Positions 1 to 6,027 are shown, counted from the first letter of the stretch. The stretch is DNA of 7,885 bases from Clostridiales bacterium (GCA_030154385.1 JASKJZ010000107.1:1-7885), one strand, 5' to 3'. Program-made: numbers and translations. The notes: a model not told the origin generated them from the letters alone.

Positions 1-1294
1 GATCTGCTTCCTCTTTGTATCGTTCATACTGTATTTCTCGTGCCAACGTAACCCTTTTTTGGATACTTTCTGTACTTTCTGCTTCTTTTTTATCCATTAA
101 GGTATCATATGCAATGGGAACCGCTTCCGCACACATATCCATCCGATCCAAAAGCGGTCCTGAAAGCTTTTCCAAATACTTTGCAACTTCCAACTCACTG
201 CACCTACAACGATTTCGATCCGGATAATACCCACATTTACAAGGGTTCATGGCACCTACCATCATAAAGTCCGCCGGATACTCATAGGTTCCATATACCC
301 TTGTTAAAGTAACCTTGCGATCCTCCAGGGGCTGTCTTAAGAGCTCCACCGTTTGCTTTGAAAATTCCGTCAATTCATCTAGAAACAAAACACCTCCCAT
401 CGCCAGCGACACCTCTCCTGGACGCGGGTGCAGGCCTCCGCCAATCAACGCGCTTTTTGTTACGGTATGATGCGGATTACGAAACGGTCTATGATGGATT
501 AAATGCTCGTCCCTCTTTAGTAAGCCAGATATGCTATAGATTTTTGTAATCTCCATCGCTTCTTCAAATGACAGCGTTGGCATAATGCCAGGGATACGCT
601 TTGCTATCATTGTCTTTCCAACACCTGGTGGCCCCACAATCAAAAGATGATGCATTCCGCTAACCGATACTTCAATCGCACGCTTTAATCCCTCCTGGCC
701 TATGACATCCTTGAAATCGTCATCATATTCTTGTCGCTTCTGCTTATGTTCATCTAAATCCACCCTTGTTCGATCCATGCTTTTATTTCCCTGCAAGTAT
801 GCTACAATCTCTGCTAAGGTCTCTGCTCCAAATACATCGATCCCTTCGACCACAGCACCTTCTTTTGCATTCGCAGCAGGTACAAAGCAACGTAAAAAAC
901 CCTCCTCCTTTGCTTTGTTTACAATCGGAAGCACGCCTGTCACAGGGCAGAGTTTTGCATCCAGCGATAATTCGCCCAAAAAGAGCGTGTTATCCAAATC
1001 AACACTGGGTATGACACCTAGGGCAGCTAAAATCGCAATTGCAATGGATAAATCGAAGGCGGTACCTTCTTTTCGCATATCCGCAGGCGATAAATTAATC
1101 GTAATGTGTTTTGGAGGAAGTCGATATCCAAAATTTTTGATTGCGACCTTTACCCTCTCTTTCGCTTCCTTTACTTCCGATCCTAAAAATCCGACCATAG
1201 AAAAAAGAGGCAGTCCGTCACAAACGTCTGCCTCCACATTCACAATCTGTCCCATGATACCATGAACGGTTGCGCTATAAGTTTTGCTATACAT
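1..1294 (-). CDS. comM: ComM/YifB family Mg-chelatase-like AAA+ ATPase (3' end beyond window)
   Basis: The 431 visible residues match the YifB/ComM family, usually about 500 residues, so some 75 C-terminal residues lie beyond the left edge. Order of parts: an N-terminal Lon-protease-like fold (about 1-170, with the family signature PADMRKEGTAFDL at 70-82), a linker, then the AAA+/Mg-chelatase module. Walker A is GPPGVGKT (221-228), Walker B is GGVLFLDELTEF (300-311), and a Cys-rich loop (NPCKCGYY plus RCRC, 350-365) is followed by SGPLLDRMD (378-386), the arginine-finger region. In competent Gram-negative bacteria ComM is a helicase that promotes branch migration during transformation; in Clostridia its role is less clear. 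The ATG is supported by AAGGAG at 1300-1305. It lies 78 bp downstream of nrdR on the same strand and has its own likely promoter. The long + strand reading frame over it is only a shadow. Confidence 0.95.
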   Translation of the reverse strand, partial: MYSKTYSATVHGIMGQIVNVEADVCDGLPLFSMVGFLGSEVKEAKERVKVAIKNFGYRLPPKHITINLSPADMRKEGTAFDLSIAIAILAALGVIPSVDLDNTLFLGELSLDAKLCPVTGVLPIVNKAKEEGFLRCFVPAANAKEGAVVEGIDVFGAETLAEIVAYLQGNKSMDRTRVDLDEHKQKRQEYDDDFKDVIGQEGLKRAIEVSVSGMHHLLIVGPPGVGKTMIAKRIPGIMPTLSFEEAMEITKIYSISGLLKRDEHLIHHRPFRNPHHTVTKSALIGGGLHPRPGEVSLAMGGVLFLDELTEFSKQTVELLRQPLEDRKVTLTRVYGTYEYPADFMMVGAMNPCKCGYYPDRNRCRCSELEVAKYLEKLSGPLLDRMDMCAEAVPIAYDTLMDKKEAESTESIQKRVTLAREIQYERYKEEAD

Positions 1295-1332
1295 GTTTGC
1301 TCCTTTTCTTCAAAGGAAAGACTATCCTCTTT

Positions 1333-1361
1333 ATCATAACAAACATATTATATTTGTGCAA
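1333..1361 (-). promoter_or_regulatory. Likely sigma-A promoter of comM
   Basis: On the minus strand, TTGCAC (1356-1361) and TATGAT (1333-1338) are separated by exactly 17 bp, close to the TTGACA/TATAAT consensus. Transcription would start near 1326, about 30 bases before the comM ATG. The region is AT-rich, so chance -10 matches are common, but the spacing and position are right. No terminator is visible between nrdR and comM, so read-through from nrdR is also likely. Confidence 0.6.
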
Positions 1362-1370
1362 TATTATATT
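1345..1370. repeat. 10-bp direct repeat around the comM -35 element
   Basis: ATATTATATT occurs at 1345-1354 and again at 1361-1370, separated by TGTGCA, giving a 16-bp period (about 1.5 helical turns). The second copy touches the -35 of the comM promoter. It could be a regulator site or simply low-complexity AT-rich DNA. Confidence 0.4.
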
Positions 1371-1372
1371 TA

Positions 1373-1831
1373 CTATTTATCTTTGTCTAATATCTTCTTG
1401 ATTTCATCCATAAACGTGTTGACATCCTTAAACTCACGGTAAACAGAGGCAAAACGAACATATGCTACCTGATCGAATTTTTTTAATTTCTCCATTACAA
1501 TAGAACCAATACGGCTGCTCGGTATTTCTTTTTCTTCTAAATTGAAAATCGCAGTCTCTACCTCATCAACAAGACCATTAATCTGATCCACCGATATTGG
1601 GCGCTTGTGACAGGAACGAAATACACCAGACTCAATCTTCGCACGATCATATGGTTCCCGAAGCATATCCTTTTTAATTACAACTAAAGGAATTGCCTCA
1701 ACTTTTTCATATGTAGTGAAACGCTTTGTACATACGTCACACTGTCTTCTTCTACGAATCGCATTATTATCCTCTGCTGGGCGGGAATCAATCACCCGCG
1801 TATTTTCTTCCCCGCAAAATGGACACTTCAT
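1373..1831 (-). CDS. nrdR: Transcriptional repressor NrdR
   Basis: A complete 152-residue protein, the usual NrdR length. The N-terminal zinc ribbon has CPFC (C3, C6) and CDVC (C31, C34) around the family motif DSRP (15-18) and IRRRRQC. An ATP-cone domain follows (about 49-139, starting PLVVIKKDMLREPYDRAKI, with the typical KRPIS). NrdR senses ATP/dATP through the ATP cone and represses ribonucleotide reductase genes by binding NrdR boxes, so it couples dNTP supply to DNA synthesis. The ATG at 1831 is set by AAGGAGG (1840-1846), 8 nt upstream. It has its own strong promoter with a surrounding inverted repeat, lies 81 bp after ylmC and 78 bp before comM on the same strand, and probably shares transcripts with both. 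No RNR gene is in the window. Confidence 0.97.
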   Translation of the reverse strand: MKCPFCGEENTRVIDSRPAEDNNAIRRRRQCDVCTKRFTTYEKVEAIPLVVIKKDMLREPYDRAKIESGVFRSCHKRPISVDQINGLVDEVETAIFNLEEKEIPSSRIGSIVMEKLKKFDQVAYVRFASVYREFKDVNTFMDEIKKILDKDK

Positions 1832-1867
1832 CCTATGTTCCTCCTTCGTCTGGCATATTGTATATTC

Positions 1868-1898
1868 TTTCGTTACATTATATTGAATTTTAACGAAA
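1868..1898. promoter_or_regulatory. Operator-like inverted repeat over the nrdR promoter
   Basis: TTTCGTTA (1868-1875) and its exact reverse complement TAACGAAA (1891-1898) are separated by 15 bp. One arm lies in the -35/-10 spacer and the other between the -10 and the transcription start, so the -10 sits inside the dyad. This is a classic place for a repressor. It does not resemble the NrdR-box consensus as I know it (an AT-rich ACACxATATATxGTGT-type palindrome), so the binding protein is unknown. Confidence 0.5.
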
Positions 1899-1905
1899 AG
1901 GTCAA
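1877..1905 (-). promoter_or_regulatory. Strong sigma-A promoter of nrdR
   Basis: TTGACC (1900-1905) and a perfect TATAAT (1877-1882) lie 17 bp apart on the minus strand. The start point would be near 1870, leaving a leader of about 39 bases with AAGGAGG before the nrdR ATG. This is the best sigma-A match in the window. Confidence 0.8.
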
Positions 1906-1912
1906 GAACATC

Positions 1913-2173
1913 CTAAAGCTTGCACTTTGCAAAGCATTTTTCCGCATCAATACGAACAAGTACAACATCTGGTCCAATCTGTTCAATGCAATTATAATCA
2001 ATCACATATTCCTGGTCATGCCCCAGTATTCCCCATATTTTGCATGGTCCGGGAATGATTACCTTGCGTATACAGCCAGAACACACTTCAAATTCAATAT
2101 CCTCTATATATCCAAGCTTTTTCCCATCGCATACATTTATAACCTCTTTGCAGCTTAACTCACATAAACGCAT
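1913..2173 (-). CDS. ylmC: YlmC/YmxH family PRC-barrel sporulation protein, cysteine-rich
   Basis: An 86-residue protein matching the YlmC/YmxH family: MRLCELSCKEVINVCDGKKL at 1-20, a central IIPGP (39-43) followed by IWGILG, then EYVIDYNCIEQIG and VVLV near the end. This is a small single PRC-barrel domain. Members are widespread in spore formers and often sit near spore genes, but the biochemical role is not established. The longer frame up to 2266 is rejected: the ATG at 2173 begins exactly where the family begins and has AAAGGG (2181-2186) upstream, a modest ribosome site. It is divergent from sigG. Nine of 86 residues are Cys (4, 8, 15, 31, 34, 44, 62, 80, 84), including CSGC at 31-34, an unusual share for a cytoplasmic protein. 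Confidence 0.88.
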   Translation of the reverse strand: MRLCELSCKEVINVCDGKKLGYIEDIEFEVCSGCIRKVIIPGPCKIWGILGHDQEYVIDYNCIEQIGPDVVLVRIDAEKCFAKCKL

Positions 2174-2203
2174 ATTTTTTCCCTTTTTTCTATATTTATG
2201 CAC

Positions 2204-2236
2204 GCTTAGCAAAATTATCTCTTTTAGGAAAAAATT
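2204..2236 (+). promoter_or_regulatory. Possible sigma-F-type promoter of sigG
   Basis: GGAAAAAATT (2227-2236) fits every position of the Bacillus sigma-F -10 pattern GGNRANANTW. GCTTA (2204-2208) fits the -35 pattern GYWTA, but the spacer is 18 bp instead of about 15. In Bacillus subtilis sigG is switched on by sigma-F, so a site here makes biological sense. The A-run lowers its information content. The start would be near 2243, leaving a leader of about 75 bases. Confidence 0.3.
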
Positions 2237-2240
2237 ACAA
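2214..2240 (-). promoter_or_regulatory. Possible sigma-A promoter of ylmC
   Basis: On the minus strand TTGTAA (2235-2240) and GATAAT (2214-2219) are 15 bp apart, shorter than the ideal 17. It is the best candidate found in the 144-bp ylmC/sigG divergent region, but AT-richness makes the match weak. Confidence 0.3.
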
Positions 2241-2301
2241 ACCGCTCCAAAGAATAAATCGGGCAAATTCGTAAATCCTACTGATAGTAGCTTATGTTGA
2301 T

Positions 2302-2311
2302 AAGGAGGAGG
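2302..2311 (+). promoter_or_regulatory. Strong ribosome binding site deciding the sigG start
   Basis: AAGGAGGAGG lies 6 nt before the ATG at 2318. An earlier in-frame ATG at 2294 would place this site inside the coding region and has no ribosome site of its own, so 2318 is chosen. Confidence 0.9.
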
Positions 2312-2317
2312 TTTGTT

Positions 2318-3100
2318 ATGGCTTTGTATAAGGTTGAAATTTGTGGTGTGAACACCGCAAAATTACCACTGCTTGGGAATAAAGAAAAAGAAGCCCTGTT
2401 CCAGCAAGTTATGGAAGGAGACAAAACAGCGAGAGATCTCTATATTAAGGGAAACCTGCGCTTGGTCTTAAGTATTATACAGCGGTTTTCCAATAGCAAT
2501 GAAAATGTGGATGATTTATTTCAAATTGGCTGCATCGGCCTAATGAAGGCCATCGACAACTTTGATGTTTCCCAAAATGTAAAATTTTCAACATACGCAG
2601 TTCCAATGATTATTGGAGAAATTCGTCGTTATCTACGTGATAATAATAGCATTCGTGTCAGCCGATCGCTTCGGGATATCGCCTACAAAGCAATCTATAC
2701 CAAGGAGAGCATAATGAAACAAGAAGAAAAAGAACCTACCCTGGCCGAACTTTCTCTCCGATTAAATATTCCCGAAGAAGATATTTTATACGCACTCGAT
2801 GCTATCCAACATCCACTCTCTCTTTACGAACCAGTATATTCAGAGGGCGGGGATACCCTATACATTATGGATCAAGTCAGTGACAAAAAAAATAGAGAGG
2901 AAAACTGGATTGAAGAAATATCTCTCAAATCGGCAATCAAACGACTCCCAACGCGTGAGCGTGATATTATTAAGCTGCGATATTACGAAGGAAAAACACA
3001 GATGGAAGTAGCCGATGAAATCCATATTTCACAAGCACAGGTATCTCGTCTTGAAAAATCAGCACTAAAAAACATGAAAAATTACCTAAGTGTTTCCTAG
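2318..3100 (+). CDS. sigG: RNA polymerase sporulation sigma factor SigG
   Basis: A 260-residue sigma-70 family protein, the same length as Bacillus SigG. The N-terminus KVEICGVNTAKLPLL (5-19) is a SigG hallmark. Region 2 runs about 46-108 (NLRLVLSIIQRF, DDLFQIGCIGLMKAIDNFD, then STYAVPMIIGEIRRYLRDNN, which includes the -10 reading helix). Region 3 follows with VSRSLRDIAYKA (114-125), and region 4 ends in the -35 helix-turn-helix (TQMEVADEIHISQAQVSRLE, 227-246). SigG drives late forespore genes such as small acid-soluble spore proteins and germination receptors. It stands alone on the + strand, divergent from ylmC and convergent with sigE (12 bp between the stop codons), whereas in Bacillus it follows sigE on the same strand. 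Residue 44 is Lys where Bacillus SigG has Asn45, if aligned at GNLRLV. Confidence 0.97.
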   Translation: MALYKVEICGVNTAKLPLLGNKEKEALFQQVMEGDKTARDLYIKGNLRLVLSIIQRFSNSNENVDDLFQIGCIGLMKAIDNFDVSQNVKFSTYAVPMIIGEIRRYLRDNNSIRVSRSLRDIAYKAIYTKESIMKQEEKEPTLAELSLRLNIPEEDILYALDAIQHPLSLYEPVYSEGGDTLYIMDQVSDKKNREENWIEEISLKSAIKRLPTRERDIIKLRYYEGKTQMEVADEIHISQAQVSRLEKSALKNMKNYLSVS

Positions 3101-3117
3101 AGGGTTCTCCCTCTAGG
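3096..3117. terminator. Symmetric hairpin containing both the sigG and sigE stop codons
   Basis: CCTAGAGGG (3096-3104) and CCCTCTAGG (3109-3117) form a perfect 9-bp stem with a 4-base loop, TTCT. The sigG stop TAG (3098-3100) is in one arm and the sigE stop (3113-3115, TAG on the minus strand) in the other. It is placed to act as a two-way terminator or transcript-end stabiliser. A T-tract does not follow directly on either strand: on + the next bases are CTTCTAG and the T-rich stretch begins about 18 bases later. Intrinsic termination may therefore be weak. Confidence 0.65.
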
Positions 3118-3856
3118 CTTCTAGTCGTATCATTTCTTTTTTTAAACGCTTGATTATCTTTTTCTCCAATCTGGAGATGTAGGATTGTGAGATTCCAAGA
3201 TAGTCTGCTACTTCCTTTTGCGTCCGTTCATTTCCGTCCACCGTATTAATTCCAAAACGAAGCTTTATAATGACGCGTTCCCTCTCGGATAATTTTTCCA
3301 TTGCTTTATTTAATAAAACCCGATCAACCTGCTCTTCTAGGCTTTTATAAATTACATCCTCCTCTGTTCCAAGAATATCCGAAAGTAAAAGCTCATTTCC
3401 ATCCCAATCGACATTGAGCGGCTCATCAATGGACACCTCCATCTTTGTTTTGTTATTTCGCCGAAGATACATCAGGATTTCATTTTCAATGCATCTGGAT
3501 GCGTAGGTCGCAAGTTTAATATTTTTATCCGGATTATATGTATGAATTGCCTTTATCAGTCCTATTGTACCAATGGATATCAGGTCTTCTACTCCAATTC
3601 CAGTATTATCAAATTTTTTTGCTATGTAAACGACAAGCCTTAAGTTATGTTCCACAAGAACCGCTTTCGCTTCTTCATCCTTTGCTCCGCCAAGCTGCCT
3701 TATCATCTCCCATTCCTTGTCTGGTTCTAATGGCGGTGGAAGTACCTCGGCACCCCCAATATAATGAATTTCCCCCTTATTTCCTCCTAATATCGTATGA
3801 AAATCGGAAATCATACGAAATTGAAATTTATTTGGTATCGAAATTTTAATTAGCAT
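3113..3856 (-). CDS. sigE: RNA polymerase sporulation sigma factor SigE (pro-SigE)
   Basis: A 247-residue sigma factor strongly resembling Bacillus pro-SigE. Residues 1 to about 31 are a divergent pro-sequence. The mature protein should begin near [12 protein letters not shown] (32-43), because Bacillus is cut just before the equivalent YIGG. Region 2 is at about 66-137 ([32 protein letters not shown], then [20 protein letters not shown] at 114-133). [20 protein letters not shown] (145-164) is diagnostic of SigE. The region 4 helix-turn-helix is at 212-236 ([22 protein letters not shown]). SigE runs early mother-cell genes after cleavage by SpoIIGA, its upstream neighbour 42 bp away. ATG at 3856 is preferred over the adjacent GTG at 3859, because it lies 8 nt rather than 5 nt from AAAGGAG (3865-3871). 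Confidence 0.97.
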   Translation of the reverse strand: MLIKISIPNKFQFRMISDFHTILGGNKGEIHYIGGAEVLPPPLEPDKEWEMIRQLGGAKDEEAKAVLVEHNLRLVVYIAKKFDNTGIGVEDLISIGTIGLIKAIHTYNPDKNIKLATYASRCIENEILMYLRRNNKTKMEVSIDEPLNVDWDGNELLLSDILGTEEDVIYKSLEEQVDRVLLNKAMEKLSERERVIIKLRFGINTVDGNERTQKEVADYLGISQSYISRLEKKIIKRLKKEMIRLEA

Positions 3857-3881
3857 CACATTGTCTCCTTTCCGATTGCAT
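3846..3881 (-). CDS. Possible 11-codon leader ORF overlapping the sigE start
   Basis: Between the spoIIGA stop and sigE, AAAAGGAG (3886-3893) is followed after 4 nt by an ATG (3881) that opens the frame [11 protein letters not shown], ending in TAA at 3846-3848, inside the sigE coding region. It contains the sigE ribosome site and overlaps the sigE start by 11 bases. The module AAAGGAGA(GT or C)AATG occurs twice in tandem, so this may be a duplicated initiation signal rather than a functional peptide. If translated, ribosomes would cross the sigE start out of frame and could couple to or interfere with sigE initiation. Confidence 0.35.
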   Translation of the reverse strand: MQSERRQCDAN

Positions 3882-3898
3882 TACTCTCCTTTTGACGC

Positions 3899-4675
3899 TT
3901 AACCCTTTAAATAGTCCCTATGTAAGATAAATTGAAATTGGTTGTTTTTAGAAAGACTCTCTTTGGCAATTCCCACAATAACAGGACTAATATGCATTGT
4001 CCCCTCTTTTCGTTCTATGACCAATTCTTTCATTTTAATCGCTGGTATCATCCCGCTCTTCTTTCCCAGTGATTGATACGGTATCATGAGAAAAGATTCC
4101 TGACTCCATACTCCCTCTAATTCCTTCATCTTTTCATAATCTCCAATCATAACGGGACGATGAAAATAGGGATCATATAGTTGATTTCCCGTATCCATCA
4201 GACCTATTCCTGATATTTTAATAGAGCCCTCCATTAATGTAATGGGATAGAGAACGTTCGCAGCATGCAGCCTTTTCCCATACTCCATTAAAACGATTCG
4301 AAGTATATATAAAACAAGTCCTGACGCGAACATACACTCCCAGATATGCCTGATTTTAAGGCCTTGCTCCTCTAAAAAACAGATTCCTCCTCCTAGCATC
4401 CAAGCAATGAAAACCAGAGAAATACCAGCTTTTATAGACTCTTTGAAAGACAGCCCTGGATATGCTACAAATACCATGACAAAAATGAAACATGCCAAAG
4501 GAATGGGTATGCCAATTCGTCCAACCAAAGAGACTCCTCCGCCAAGGATACTTGCAAATACTCTTCTGATTATGGATTTTTTCTTATTCGTAAAACTTCC
4601 ATATAGCGAGAGCAATAGGAAGTCCATGCACACGTTCCATAAAAAATACACATCATAATATACAAGATATCCCAA
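3899..4675 (-). CDS. spoIIGA: Sporulation sigma-E processing peptidase SpoIIGA
   Basis: A 258-residue membrane protease, shorter than the roughly 309 residues of Bacillus SpoIIGA. The N-terminal half has about five hydrophobic segments (roughly 8-25, 38-53, 57-73, 81-100, 113-130). The C-terminal half is the aspartic-protease-like domain with DTGNQLYDP (161-169; Asp161 the likely catalytic residue) and IPYQSLGKKSGMIPAIK (198-214). It lies in the septal membrane of the mother cell and cleaves the pro-sequence of SigE after a signal from SpoIIR. It forms an operon with sigE, the known arrangement. The start is TTG at 4675: AGGAGG (4682-4687) lies 6 nt upstream, the N-terminus then reads like other SpoIIGA proteins (YYDVYFLWNVCMDFLLL), and no in-frame ATG occurs before residue 17. 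Confidence 0.95.
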   Translation of the reverse strand: MGYLVYYDVYFLWNVCMDFLLLSLYGSFTNKKKSIIRRVFASILGGGVSLVGRIGIPIPLACFIFVMVFVAYPGLSFKESIKAGISLVFIAWMLGGGICFLEEQGLKIRHIWECMFASGLVLYILRIVLMEYGKRLHAANVLYPITLMEGSIKISGIGLMDTGNQLYDPYFHRPVMIGDYEKMKELEGVWSQESFLMIPYQSLGKKSGMIPAIKMKELVIERKEGTMHISPVIVGIAKESLSKNNQFQFILHRDYLKG

Positions 4676-4703
4676 CCTTCACCTCCTGATAAAAACTAAC
4701 TTT

Positions 4704-4736
4704 AGTATAAAAGAGACAGCATGCATAACTTGTCAT
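4704..4736 (-). promoter_or_regulatory. Probable spoIIG-type promoter with extended -35/-10 spacing
   Basis: On the minus strand ATGACA (4731-4736, five of six matching TTGACA) and TATACT (4704-4709, five of six matching TATAAT) are separated by 21 bp instead of 17. Bacillus spoIIG is known for the same oddity (22 bp), which makes it depend on phosphorylated Spo0A. The + strand sequence TTGTCATT at 4730-4737 fits six of eight positions of a Spo0A box (TTGTCRAA) and overlaps the -35, as in Bacillus. The start would be near 4697. Confidence 0.5.
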
Positions 4737-4782
4737 TTTTTGGAACGATAGCGGCAAAACTTTTCCCCAAAAATCTGCAAAA

Positions 4783-4789
4783 TATCGAA
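4783..4789 (+). promoter_or_regulatory. Candidate upstream Spo0A box for spoIIGA
   Basis: TATCGAA matches six of seven positions of the 0A box TGTCGAA and is followed by an A-run as in the longer consensus. It would lie about 86-92 bp upstream of the predicted spoIIGA start, comparable with the distal Spo0A site at Bacillus spoIIG. It overlaps the T-tract of the ftsZ terminator, so the match may be partly fortuitous. Confidence 0.3.
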
Positions 4790-4828
4790 AAAAAAGAGAC
4801 AGTATAAGAAAAAAACTTATACCGTCTC
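4788..4828 (-). terminator. Rho-independent terminator of ftsZ
   Basis: On the minus strand a 13-bp stem formed by 4816-4828 and 4796-4808 (GAGACGGTATAAG pairing with CTTATACTGTCTC, one G-U pair) encloses a T7 loop and is followed at once by a run of eight T (4788-4795). It starts 14 bases after the ftsZ stop codon. It separates ftsZ transcription from the spoIIGA-sigE operon. On the + strand the G-U pair becomes an A-C mismatch and the flanking tract is not T-rich, so it works in one direction. Confidence 0.9.
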
Positions 4829-4842
4829 GCATATTTGATTTT

Positions 4843-6027
4843 CTATTTATGTCGATTTTTTTGTAAAAATTCAGGTATTTTTATTCCACCATGCTCTTCT
4901 GGTTCAGCCGCTTCATTTTTTTGGTTATGAGATACCGATGTTGGAGTAGCCCCACTGGAAGGACTTACTGGCTTTTGCATACCCGGAGTCACTGGTCGTG
5001 CCTGTGAATATCCAAAATTACTGCGTGGCATAGACTGTCCTAAAAAACCAGGTGTTTTCACCATACTGGATGCATCCGAAGCCTCCAGACCAGTTGCAAT
5101 GACTGTAATCGTCGCAACATCCGGCGTCGTTTCATCAAACATAGCACCAAAGATAATATTTGCAGATTCACCTGCAAGCTCTTGAACAAAGGTAGCTGCT
5201 TCGTTTGCTTCAATCAGGCTGATATCACCCGAGATATTAATAATAACATGAGAAGCTCCTTGAATGGTCGTTTCCAAAAGAGGACTGGTAATCGCTTGCT
5301 GTACCGCTTCAATACATTTATCATCCCCACGTCCAACTCCAATCCCAATATGAGCAATGCCCTTGTCCTTCATAACCGTCTGCACATCTGCAAAGTCCAG
5401 ATTAATAAGGCCTGGTACATTAATTAAGTCCGTAATTCCCTGAACACCTTGCTGCAACACTTCATCTGCTTTGCGAAGAGCATCTGGCATTGTCGTCCGG
5501 CGATCTACAATTTCAAGCAACCGATCATTTGGTATCACAATTAAGGTATCGACATGCTGTTTTAACTTTTCGATTCCTCCAATTGCATTATTCATCCTGG
5601 CTCTTGCCTCAAACTTAAAGGGTTTCGTCACAATACCAACCGTTAAGATTCCCATATCCTTTGCAATCTGAGCAACCACGGGAGCTGCTCCCGTACCAGT
5701 TCCGCCGCCCATACCACAGGTAACAAATACCATATCAGAACCTTTGATTAAATCCGTTAATTCCTCACTGCTCTCCTCGGCTGCTTTTTCTCCAATTTCA
5801 GGCTGAGCACCTGCACCAAGTCCTTTTGTTAGCTTTTCTCCAATCTGTATGCAAGTTGGTGCCTTGCAGCTCTTTAAATGCTGCTTGTCCGTATTGACAC
5901 AAATAAATTCAACACCTACGATATTTTCCTCTATCATTCGATTCACTGCATTATTACCAGCTCCGCCCACTCCAATCACGAGAATCTTTGCAGTAGAATC
6001 TGATTCATTTGTTCTTAATTCAAGCAA
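4843..6027 (-). CDS. ftsZ: Cell division protein FtsZ
   Basis: A 394-residue tubulin-like GTPase that polymerises into the Z ring at the division site. Visible parts: [14 protein letters not shown] (19-32, nucleotide binding), the tubulin signature GGGTGTG (107-113), the T7 loop NLDFADV (209-215) that completes GTP hydrolysis in the neighbouring subunit, a variable Pro/Ser-rich linker (about 326-378), and a C-terminal peptide [12 protein letters not shown] (380-391), the usual docking site for membrane tethers such as FtsA or SepF. The start is taken as TTG at 6027, 7 nt after AAAGGAGG, giving MLELRTNES, which resembles other clostridial FtsZ N-termini. The ATG at 6057 adds ten residues, has no ribosome site and would put the strong site inside the gene. 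No ftsA lies between ftsQ and ftsZ here. Confidence 0.98.
   Translation of the reverse strand: MLELRTNESDSTAKILVIGVGGAGNNAVNRMIEENIVGVEFICVNTDKQHLKSCKAPTCIQIGEKLTKGLGAGAQPEIGEKAAEESSEELTDLIKGSDMVFVTCGMGGGTGTGAAPVVAQIAKDMGILTVGIVTKPFKFEARARMNNAIGGIEKLKQHVDTLIVIPNDRLLEIVDRRTTMPDALRKADEVLQQGVQGITDLINVPGLINLDFADVQTVMKDKGIAHIGIGVGRGDDKCIEAVQQAITSPLLETTIQGASHVIINISGDISLIEANEAATFVQELAGESANIIFGAMFDETTPDVATITVIATGLEASDASSMVKTPGFLGQSMPRSNFGYSQARPVTPGMQKPVSPSSGATPTSVSHNQKNEAAEPEEHGGIKIPEFLQKNRHK

Noticed and set aside
702..1265. A 187-codon open frame on the + strand
   Set aside because: It is antisense to comM, has no ribosome site and reads as low-complexity Ser/Thr/Lys-rich sequence; it is a shadow of a well-recognised gene.
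2174..2266. N-terminal extension of the ylmC frame
   Set aside because: The extra 31 residues do not resemble the family, which begins at MRLCEL, and the extension runs through the intergenic promoter region.
2294..2317. Upstream ATG for sigG
   Set aside because: The strong AAGGAGGAGG would fall inside the coding region, and the extra residues (MLIRRRFV) are just the translated ribosome site.
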